Below, piece by piece: positions 8,080 to 13,737 of a DNA stretch of 13,737 bases. Each line of letters opens with the position of its first letter. The stretch's first letter is position 1. The DNA is taken from assembly GCA_009926295.1 (NCBI GenBank), contig RFPF01000061.1, forward strand, positions 1 to 13,737, read 5' to 3'. Under the pieces are notes generated by a model. The model ran no database searches. It was not told the origin of the DNA and was given only the letters and a program-made list of their open reading frames with translations. The position numbers and the translations under genes were made by a program. This DNA comes from Planctomycetia bacterium. Its GTDB lineage: Bacteria; Planctomycetota; Planctomycetia; Pirellulales; UBA1268.

Positions 8080-8895
8080 ATGCCCCCATCCCAATCCGCC
8101 ATCATCGTGATCCCCGCGCGGCTCTCCAGCCAGCGGCTTCCACGCAAGATGCTGCTCGCCGACACAGGCCATCCCCTCATCGAGCACACGTGGCGAGCTG
8201 CTCGGACAGCCCGCCGGGCCGACGCGGTGCTCGTGGCGACCGACAGCGAGGAGATCGCCGCAGCCGTGCGGGCCTTCGGCGGCGAGGCCGTGCTGACGTC
8301 CCCCGACGCCCCGAGCGGCACCGCGCGGATCGTCGAGGCCCTGCCGCGCATCCCGGAGGCGAGCGTGATCGTGAACGTGCAGGGAGACGAGCCCGAACTC
8401 GCGGGCACCGCCATCGACACCGCGATCGATCTGCTCGACCGGTGTCCCGAGGCGGGGGTGGCCACCCTCGTGACGCCGCTGCGCTCGAAGGACGACCTGC
8501 TCGATCCATCCGCGGTGAAAGCCGTGCTCACTCCGTGGCGCGAGGCTTCCGCCGAAGACGGCACGGCCGGATCGGTTGTCCCCGATGCCTGGCGGGCGCT
8601 CTACTTCAGCCGCTCCCCGGTGCCCGCAGCCCGCGACTGGAGCGACGCCCTGCTCACCACGACGCCGCCCCTCTACTGGCAGCACGTGGGGCTCTACGCC
8701 TACCGCCGCAGCGTCCTCGAGCAGTGGAACGACCTGCCCGAGTCGCGGCTGGCCGCAGTCGAGAGCCTCGAGCAACTTCGCGTGATCGAGGCGGGGATTC
8801 CGATCGTCGCGGGCGCCGTCGCCCACGCCGCCCGCGGCATCGACACGCCGAAGGACTACGCCGCCTTCGTGGCACGGTCACGGTCGACGCCGTAG
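8080..8895 (+). CDS. kdsB: 3-deoxy-manno-octulosonate cytidylyltransferase (CMP-Kdo synthetase)
   Basis: KdsB activates Kdo with CTP to CMP-Kdo in the cytoplasm, so that Kdo can be added to lipid A; its presence implies a Gram-negative type outer membrane. The 271-residue sequence shows the nucleotide-binding start IVIPARLSSQRLPRK (9-23), ATDSEEIAAAVRAFGG (53-68), VNVQGDEPE (98-106, with Asp103 the likely magnesium ligand), YFSRSPVP (175-182), QHVGLYAYRRSVL (201-213), ESLEQLRVIEAGI (228-240) and GIDTPKDY (253-260). All are in family order and the length is slightly over the usual ~250. One oddity is SGTAR at 79-83, where the family usually has SGTDR. The loop at 154-170 (REASAEDGTAGSVVPDA) is also longer than usual. 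The 63 bases shared with glmS must hold both promoters, but no box is clear. Both genes supply envelope sugars. Confidence 0.94.
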   Translation: MPPSQSAIIVIPARLSSQRLPRKMLLADTGHPLIEHTWRAARTARRADAVLVATDSEEIAAAVRAFGGEAVLTSPDAPSGTARIVEALPRIPEASVIVNVQGDEPELAGTAIDTAIDLLDRCPEAGVATLVTPLRSKDDLLDPSAVKAVLTPWREASAEDGTAGSVVPDAWRALYFSRSPVPAARDWSDALLTTTPPLYWQHVGLYAYRRSVLEQWNDLPESRLAAVESLEQLRVIEAGIPIVAGAVAHAARGIDTPKDYAAFVARSRSTP

Positions 8896-8915
8896 CCGGC
8901 CCCCGGAGCCGGGCT
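8894..8915. terminator. Imperfect hairpin between convergent kdsB and usp genes
   Basis: AGCC-GGC (8894-8900) can pair with GCC-GGGCT (8908-8915) with one bulged G around a 7-base loop, in the 26-base gap between two convergent stop codons. Position and symmetry suit a bidirectional terminator, but there is no U-tract on either strand and short GC-rich hairpins are common in such DNA. Confidence 0.3.
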
Positions 8916-8921
8916 TCCGCG

Positions 8922-9821
8922 TCAGGCGGTCTTCTCGACGGGCACGAGCAGCACGCTGGCGGACGAATGCATCAACACGGCCTCCGACGTGCTGCCGAGG
9001 AGCCAGCGGGAGAAGGCGTCGGTCGGCGTGCGGCCGATGACGATGAGATTGTCTCCGTCGGCCTTCGCCGTGGCGATGATCTTGTCGGCGGGATTTCCCT
9101 CGATGACGATCGGCGCAGCCGCGTGAAAGACCGACGGTAGAGCCCGCTTGAACGCGTCGAGATGTCCGGCAAGATCGCTCACCTCGGCGGCATGCTCCTG
9201 CTGCCACGCCTTGGCGATCGCGGCGGTGTCGGGATCACGCACCCGCTTCTCGAGCCACGCGGGCAGAGGACCGGCAAGCATCGACTCGGCGACGCCGATC
9301 ACCCGGCCGAGGGTGGAGGACGGCCAGTGCAGCATGCCGAGCGTCTTGGCCACGGCCGCCGCGCTCGTGGCGTGGTGGCAGGCGAGCACATGCAGCCCGC
9401 GGTCGGGCACCGCCGCCCCGCGAACCACGAGCACCGGCAGGTGAGCCCCGTGAAGCACCGCTCGCGAGACACTGCCGAGCAGCAGCTTCTCGACCGTTCC
9501 CATGCCCCGGGCGCCGACCACCACGAGGTCGGCATTCCACGAAGCAGCCGCCGCGAGGATGCCCACGGCCGCGGGCTTCGAACTGAGCATCACCTGCACC
9601 GGCTTCGCGAAGGTGTCCGGCAGCCGCCGCCTGGCGTCCTCAACGATCGCCGCGACCGCCCCCTCCACCATCGCCTTCGGGCCGCCCGGCAGTTTCTTCT
9701 CCAGTTCAAGCGGCGAGAAATAGATCGCGACTTCGTCGGCCATCGGGTCGACCAGCCGGCCGGAAAGCGCGACTGCATCGAGGGCCGCTGCGGAACCATC
9801 GACGGCGATCAGGACTTTCAT
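8922..9821 (-). CDS. Tandem-domain universal stress protein (UspA family)
   Basis: The 299-residue cytoplasmic protein holds two Usp domains. The first (1-135) begins MKVLIAVDGS and contains the ATP-binding pattern G-2x-G-9x-G-S in GARGMGTVEKLLLGSVSR (103-120), then HLPVLVVRG. The second (about 142-296) ends in IGRTPTDAFSRWLLGSTS (262-279) and ASVLLVPV; the second glycine of the pattern is Pro266 and the usual early Asp is absent (LACHHATS), so it may bind nucleotide poorly or not at all. Such proteins usually act as nucleotide-linked stress regulators; no specific partner can be named. I start at the ATG at 9821 because MKVLIAVDGS is the family N-terminus; the in-frame start 48 bases further up would add an unconserved proline-rich leader. 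The stop faces that of kdsB 26 bases away. epmB ends 35 bases upstream on the same strand, so the two could be co-transcribed. Confidence 0.94.
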   Translation of the reverse strand: MKVLIAVDGSAAALDAVALSGRLVDPMADEVAIYFSPLELEKKLPGGPKAMVEGAVAAIVEDARRRLPDTFAKPVQVMLSSKPAAVGILAAAASWNADLVVVGARGMGTVEKLLLGSVSRAVLHGAHLPVLVVRGAAVPDRGLHVLACHHATSAAAVAKTLGMLHWPSSTLGRVIGVAESMLAGPLPAWLEKRVRDPDTAAIAKAWQQEHAAEVSDLAGHLDAFKRALPSVFHAAAPIVIEGNPADKIIATAKADGDNLIVIGRTPTDAFSRWLLGSTSEAVLMHSSASVLLVPVEKTA

Positions 9822-9856
9822 GGACGGGCTCCGTGGGACAGGGACGTCGGGGAATC

Positions 9857-10945
9857 TTAGCCGATCCACACCTTCGCCGGCTCGCCGGGCACTTCGCGGG
9901 CGAGTCGCGGCACGGCGTAGCCGGGGAGTCGGCGCCGGAGGGCGTCGAGCAGTCCCCGGGCCACCTCCTCGCCCACCTCGAAGTGGGCGGTGCCGAGCAC
10001 ACGGTCGAGGAGGTGGAGATAGTAGGGCACGATGCCCATCTCGACGAGTCGTTCCGAGAGTGCAGCGAGGATGTCGGCCGAGTCGTTCACCCCGGCCAGC
10101 AGCACGGACTGGTTGAGCAGGATCGCCGGGGCGGACGCAAGCCGTGCGCAGGCCGCCGCCACATCGTCATCGAGTTCCGCCGGATGGTTCGCATGGATCA
10201 CGACGACGGACGCGAGCCGGGTGCCCCGGAGGATGGCCACCAAGCCGTCGGTCACGCGCGCGGGCAGCACGATCGGCAGCCTGGTGTGGATGCGGAGCCG
10301 CCGCACGTGGGATATCGCCTCGATCCGCCGGACGACCTCGCCGAGCCGTTCGTCGTCGAGGAGGAGCGGATCCCCCCCCGACAGGATCACCTCGTGGAGT
10401 TCGGCATCGGCGGCGACCGCCTCGAGCGCCATGGCGACCCCGGCTCGGGTCGCGCCGTGCTCGACGTAGGGAAAATCGCGGCGGAAGCAATAGCGGCAAT
10501 TCACCGCGCAGCCCGCAGCGGCGAGCACCAGAGCGCGGCCGTGGTACTTGTGCACGAGGCCGGGGGCGGCGATCGCGTCGCGCTCGCGGAGCGGGTCGGT
10601 CGTGAACCCAGCGACCACGCCGTCTTCGGCAGGTGTCGGCAGCACCTGGAGCAGGAGCGGATCCCGTGGATCGCGCGGCCGCATCCGGGCCACGAACGAC
10701 CGCGGCACGAGCAGCGGAAACACCGCCGCCGCGGCCGGCAGGTCGCCCACCGAGAGCCCGAGGAGGCGGCACAATTCGTCGACGTCGCGCACGGCCTTCG
10801 CCAGCTCGTGTTGCCACGGAGCACCGTGCTCGCGGGCGGATTCGACGGGCGCGATGGACCGGGGCACGGGGTGTCCGTTCGACGGGGATGCGAGCGGAGT
10901 GCCGGACCGCGGCGGGACGTTGACAGTTTTCCGCGGGGCGACCAC
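9857..10945 (-). CDS. epmB: EF-P beta-lysylation protein, lysine 2,3-aminomutase family
   Basis: EpmB is a radical-SAM, PLP-dependent enzyme that turns L-alpha-lysine into (R)-beta-lysine for attachment to elongation factor P. The 362-residue product contains VPRSFVARM (80-88), HKYHGRALVL (132-141), the radical-SAM cluster motif CAVNCRYCF (Cys146, Cys150, Cys153), LSGGDPL, RLRIHTRLPIVLPAR, LLNQSVLL and MGIVPYYLHLLDRVLGTAHF. The C-terminus LAREVPGEPAK places Lys358 where the PLP lysine of E. coli EpmB sits. As in EpmB, and unlike clostridial lysine aminomutase, there is no C-terminal zinc domain. The start is a GTG at 10945 without a good Shine-Dalgarno. It gives about 29 extra residues before the conserved W-x-x-x-L-A segment compared with E. 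coli; the GTG at 10867 is an alternative. It is divergent from efp, its substrate, with 61 bases between the start codons. The EpmA ligase is not in the window. Confidence 0.95.
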   Translation of the reverse strand: MVAPRKTVNVPPRSGTPLASPSNGHPVPRSIAPVESAREHGAPWQHELAKAVRDVDELCRLLGLSVGDLPAAAAVFPLLVPRSFVARMRPRDPRDPLLLQVLPTPAEDGVVAGFTTDPLRERDAIAAPGLVHKYHGRALVLAAAGCAVNCRYCFRRDFPYVEHGATRAGVAMALEAVAADAELHEVILSGGDPLLLDDERLGEVVRRIEAISHVRRLRIHTRLPIVLPARVTDGLVAILRGTRLASVVVIHANHPAELDDDVAAACARLASAPAILLNQSVLLAGVNDSADILAALSERLVEMGIVPYYLHLLDRVLGTAHFEVGEEVARGLLDALRRRLPGYAVPRLAREVPGEPAKVWIG

Positions 10946-10995
10946 TCTTGGGGGCCGGCCGGATTTCCGCCGGCAGGCACACGGTCTAAGGATAC

Positions 10996-11001
10996 GGGAG
11001 G
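10996..11001 (+). promoter_or_regulatory. Shine-Dalgarno of efp, decides the GTG start
   Basis: GGGAGG lies 5 bases before the GTG at 11007. No ATG is near, and the protein read from this GTG matches the EF-P N-terminus residue for residue, so the GTG start is well supported. It is the strongest ribosome-binding site seen in the window, fitting an abundant translation factor. Confidence 0.8.
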
Positions 11002-11006
11002 CATCG

Positions 11007-11576
11007 GTGGCGGGCTACAACACGAGCGAATTCAAGAAGGGTCTCAAGGTCCAGATCGACGGCGATCCCTACATCATGATCGAGTGCAACTTCGTGAAGC
11101 CGGGCAAGGGTCAGGCGCTCTACAAGTGCAAGCTCCGGAACCTCCTCCGCGGCACCGTCCTCGACCGCACCTACAAGAGCGGCGACTCGCTCGACGCCGC
11201 CGACATCACGACCATCGAAGCCCAGTTCCTCTACAAGCAGGGGGAACAGTTCGTGTTCATGGACAACAAGAGCTACGAGCAGTACGAGCTCTCGAAGGAG
11301 CAGGTCGACGACGCCTGGAAGTGGATCAAGGAGGGCACCGTCTGCTCGATGCTGCTCTACAACGGCAACCCGATCTCCATGGAGCCGCCGAACCACATGG
11401 TGCTCAAGATCGAGTACGCGGAGCCCGCGGTCCGTGGCAACACGGCCACGAACCTCACGAAGCCCGTGAAGCTCGAAACTGGGGCCGAGGTGATCGTGCC
11501 GGCCTTCATCGAGCAGGGCGACATGATCAAGATCGACACCCGCACGGGCGACTATCTCGAGCGCGTGCAGAAGTAG
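11007..11576 (+). CDS. efp: Translation elongation factor P
   Basis: EF-P binds ribosomes stalled on polyproline and helps peptide-bond formation. The 189-residue protein has the usual length and three-domain layout: KOW-like N-domain (about 1-63), then two OB-fold domains (about 66-128 and 131-187). The N-domain loop reads FVKPGKGQALYK, with Lys34 at the position of the E. coli lysine that receives beta-lysine. Since epmB stands next to it head to head, Lys34 is probably beta-lysylated. The C-terminal signature GDMIKIDTRTGDYLERV is present. The start is GTG with a GGGAGG ribosome-binding site. The stop is followed after 14 bases by the palindromic repeat copy 2, which may serve as its transcript end. 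Confidence 0.98.
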   Translation: MAGYNTSEFKKGLKVQIDGDPYIMIECNFVKPGKGQALYKCKLRNLLRGTVLDRTYKSGDSLDAADITTIEAQFLYKQGEQFVFMDNKSYEQYELSKEQVDDAWKWIKEGTVCSMLLYNGNPISMEPPNHMVLKIEYAEPAVRGNTATNLTKPVKLETGAEVIVPAFIEQGDMIKIDTRTGDYLERVQK

Positions 11577-11589
11577 CACGTCGTAAAGC

Positions 11590-11915
11590 CCAACTCGGCT
11601 TCGGGGTCACCCCATACCACCTCGCCGGACGTTCGCTGCGGCCCTCCAGGCCTCCGCTCACTCGCAGCTGCCTGCGCTTCGGCATCCTGCCTGCGCTGGT
11701 CAGCTCACGCCGGCTCAATGGCACGGGATGACCCCTCGCCTCCCCCCTTTGAGTCGAGCCAGTTGAGGAGGCTCGGGGCTGCCCGTGCCCTCGAGCGGGC
11801 TGTGGGAGCGAGCGCAGCCATGGATGGCGAAAGCGAAGCGGACACGCAGTGAGCCGAGGCCTGGAGGGCCGAGGTGAACGTCCGGCGAGAGGGCATGGGC
11901 AGCCCCGAGCCGGTG
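11590..11915. repeat. Giant imperfect palindrome, copy 2 of a two-copy repeat
   Basis: An inverted repeat centred near 11755 fills the gap between the convergent efp and DUF1598 genes. Paired blocks are CGGCT (11596-11600) with AGCCG (11908-11912), CCGGACGTTC (11625-11634) with GAACGTCCGG (11876-11885), GCACGGG (11721-11727) with CCCGTGC (11782-11788), and GCCTCC (11738-11743) with GGAGGC (11767-11772). The first and third pairs are shifted by up to two bases, so small indels exist in the arms. The loop is about 23 bases. Left arm resembles left arm, and right arm resembles right arm, of copy 1 at 5765-6075. The right half is itself bounded by an inverted repeat: the block at 11771-11794 matches the reverse complement of 11888-11911 with two or three mismatches. 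The DUF1598 stop codon lies 2-5 bases beyond the element. No transposase, direct flanking repeat or CRISPR-like spacing is visible. Confidence 0.9.
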
Positions 11916-11917
11916 CA

Positions 11918-13737
11918 CTACCACCACCAGCGGCCGGCAGGAATTGTCACGGCAGACTCGCGGGCCTTGGCCACCGTGCCCTGTTCGTCCATGAGCAGGT
12001 TCGGCGACTCCAGTGCGATCGTCGGCTGCATCGTCACGCCGCCGCCGATCGGCGTGAGGAGCCGGTTTTGCCGCCACACGGCGTTGATCGCCGTTTCCAC
12101 CTCGAGGGGTACGGCGTGCCGCTCGATCGGATACGCCTTCTCGTCCCGGAGGGCGTCGGCGCCCCAGTGCGCGCGGCCGTAGGCATCGTGCTCCTGGAGG
12201 TAAGCGGCCGCCACCGCCATGTCGACGAGGTTTCGCAACTGGGCGTAGACGGGGCTGCGGGCCGCGATGTCCTGATACTTCTTCGTGAACGCCTCGGTGT
12301 ACATCTTGCTCGCGCGGTCGGCGCGGTCGGCCGACATCCTGCGGCCGTCGGGCAGCACGGCCTCGTCGGCGCCCACGAGCTTCACTCCCCGGCCCACGAG
12401 TTCGATGGCGAGGTCGTCCTCGGCGATCCGTACTCGCTGGTAGTCGGGCACGAAGTACCAGCGTTGGAGAGCGTTGGCGGCGACGGAGCCGGCGCTCGCG
12501 AGCTCGATCCACGTGGCCATCTTCACCGGGGGTCGTTCCAGACCGATGCCGATGAGCTTCATGCGGTAGTCGGCCTCGACCATCACCTGGGCGAAGTGCG
12601 TGGCCGGCGACACGCCGTCGACGCGGACCACCTGCGTGCCGAGCGCCTGCCGCATGCCCGACACGATCTCGTCGGCGCTCGAGGCCCTCGGATTGATCCG
12701 CCCCAGCTTCCGCAGGTAGGTCTGCATCGCGGCGAGGCCCTCCTGCTTGGGGTCGATCGAGCAGCCGAGGGCGCGATCGCGCGGCTGGCCCGGCGGGAAG
12801 GCCCGGATCGCCGCGGCGAGATCCTCGAGAAGGAGCGTGGGCGATCCCGTCTCGATGCCGACGACGCGGCCCGTCGCGTCGGTCATCCAGCCCTCGGCCG
12901 GGCCCGCGATCACGACCTCGCCCCGCTCCGAGCCTTCACCGGGATAGATGAACACGTACTGGATCCGCGTCAGGCCGGCGAGTTTCTCGAACTCGTCGGG
13001 GATGCCGCGGCCGGTTGCGGCGGCCTTGGCCACTTCGGCCTCGAGCCGCGACAGGGCGACCATGCGGAGCTTCGCGCTCTTCTGCAGATCGCCGGGGAGC
13101 GTCGTGGCCGCGGCCTTGCGCCGCTCGAGCGAGAGCCCGGCATCGGGCACGGCCATCGTCCGCAGGACGCCCTGCGCGTCGATGGCCACTCCCCAGCCAG
13201 CGCCGAGCGTGAGCTGCTGGGCGTCGGCAGGAGCGCCGGCGACGGCCAACGGCCCATCGATGGACCATGCGACCACGGACCCGTCGGTCGCGATGCCGCC
13301 GGCGTTTCCGTTGCCCGCGGCCACGGTTCGCCAGGATTCCACCTGGGGCTGGTACGGCGCGTCGCCTTGGGCCCACTGCACGAGGATGCCGTCGGCGCGC
13401 CGCGCGATGAACCAGGGCCGTGTGCCGTCCGGCGTCAGGTGGAACACCTGTTCGAGATCGGTGGCCGCGGCCGGGATCTCGGGGAATCCGGAGGGCGGAA
13501 CGGTCGTGTGGTCGAACTGAAGCCGGAGCGATCCATCCGTGAGGATCAGTGGCACCGGGATCGGCCCTTGATTGAAGACAACCGTACGCGTGAGCGCACC
13601 CACGCGCTTCACGGGCAACCAGGTCGGAATGGATCGCAGGCCGAGCGTCGCCTCGTTGCCGGTATGCACCACGCCGCTCGGTGCATCGCCTGCGAGGGCG
13701 GGCACGGCAGCCATGGCAAGCAGGAAACCAATCGAGG
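11918..13737 (-). CDS. Exported DUF1598-domain protein (5' end outside window)
   Basis: The frame stays open to the right edge, and the residues before the first in-window Met (SIGFLLA) continue a hydrophobic run into AMAAVPALAG, so this is the tail of a signal peptide and the true start is outside. About 605 residues are visible; numbering here is from the Met at 13714. Residues 15-95 are unassigned. Between 98 and 188 three short units (WFIARRADGILVQWAQG, AGGIATDGSVVAWSIDG, LGAGWGVAIDAQGVLRTMA) resemble blades of an RCC1-like beta-propeller. From about 223 the DUF1598 region begins: LAGLTRIQYVFIYP (246-258), VVIAGPAEGW (267-276), GRVVGIETG, then a GCSIDPKQEGLAAMQ stretch. The C-terminal 170 residues include RWYFVPDYQRVRI and a segment with HWGADALRDEKAYPIE. 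DUF1598 is, to my knowledge, largely planctomycetal and has no known function. The location is periplasmic or on the cell surface. Confidence 0.9.
   Translation of the reverse strand, partial: SIGFLLAMAAVPALAGDAPSGVVHTGNEATLGLRSIPTWLPVKRVGALTRTVVFNQGPIPVPLILTDGSLRLQFDHTTVPPSGFPEIPAAATDLEQVFHLTPDGTRPWFIARRADGILVQWAQGDAPYQPQVESWRTVAAGNGNAGGIATDGSVVAWSIDGPLAVAGAPADAQQLTLGAGWGVAIDAQGVLRTMAVPDAGLSLERRKAAATTLPGDLQKSAKLRMVALSRLEAEVAKAAATGRGIPDEFEKLAGLTRIQYVFIYPGEGSERGEVVIAGPAEGWMTDATGRVVGIETGSPTLLLEDLAAAIRAFPPGQPRDRALGCSIDPKQEGLAAMQTYLRKLGRINPRASSADEIVSGMRQALGTQVVRVDGVSPATHFAQVMVEADYRMKLIGIGLERPPVKMATWIELASAGSVAANALQRWYFVPDYQRVRIAEDDLAIELVGRGVKLVGADEAVLPDGRRMSADRADRASKMYTEAFTKKYQDIAARSPVYAQLRNLVDMAVAAAYLQEHDAYGRAHWGADALRDEKAYPIERHAVPLEVETAINAVWRQNRLLTPIGGGVTMQPTIALESPNLLMDEQGTVAKARESAVTIPAGRWWW

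Noticed and set aside
10920..10925. A perfect TTGACA on the plus strand upstream of efp
   Set aside because: At 17 bases spacing the next hexamer is CACTCT, which is not a -10 box, and TTGACA itself lies in the epmB coding region; no promoter could be supported.
10988..10993. AAGGAT as a -10 box for efp
   Set aside because: Transcription would begin inside the Shine-Dalgarno sequence just before the GTG, leaving no usable leader.
10986..11579. A 197-residue open frame on the minus strand over efp
   Set aside because: It is the exact antisense of a complete, well-conserved EF-P gene; long antisense frames are expected in high-GC coding DNA.
11715..12512. A 265-residue minus-strand frame ending inside repeat copy 2
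   Set aside because: Most of it is an alternative frame of the DUF1598 gene and the rest is the palindrome; the frame is not kept in copy 1.

Overview
The window is high-GC bacterial DNA, most likely from a planctomycete. The main clue is the protein cut by the right edge, whose C-terminal part I recognise as DUF1598, a family I know almost only from Planctomycetes. A PEP-CTERM-type CAAX protease relative, a DUF2248-type metallopeptidase, frequent weak Shine-Dalgarno sites and long antisense open frames caused by high GC also fit. The phylum is an inference; there is no rRNA here.

Layout, left to right. (1) 1-1387, plus strand: 3' end of a CPBP/CAAX-type membrane protease gene, then gluQRS (glutamyl-Q tRNA(Asp) synthetase). 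(2) 1368-4323, minus strand: tRNA-Lys(UUU), a zinc metallopeptidase, then a GT39/ArnT-like membrane glycosyltransferase, closely spaced and possibly one transcription unit. The last gene overlaps the 3' end of gluQRS tail to tail. (3) 4380-5579, plus strand: an exported protein with two tandem copies of a beta-rich domain. (4) 5605-5688, minus strand: tRNA-Leu(CAG). (5) 5689-6111: an intergenic gap with the tRNA-Leu promoter and a giant imperfect palindrome (repeat copy 1). (6) 6112-8016, minus: glmS; divergent from kdsB (8080-8895, plus); kdsB converges on a tandem universal stress protein gene (8922-9821, minus). (7) 9857-11576: epmB (minus) and efp (plus) head to head, an EF-P modification module. 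(8) 11577-11917: repeat copy 2, filling the gap between the convergent efp and DUF1598 genes. (9) 11918-13737, minus: DUF1598 protein, cut at its 5' end.

Most genes are housekeeping: translation (gluQRS, efp/epmB, two tRNAs) and cell-envelope precursors (GlmS makes glucosamine-6-phosphate; KdsB activates Kdo; the GT39 enzyme probably decorates a lipid-linked or surface acceptor). The most unusual item is the pair of related ~310-320 bp palindromic elements centred at 5920 and about 11755. Each has arms of about 150 bp folding around a short loop, a further inverted repeat nested within one half, and at least one compensatory base change between copies. Their reading frame is not conserved, so they look like a structured non-coding repeat family at gene 3' ends rather than genes.
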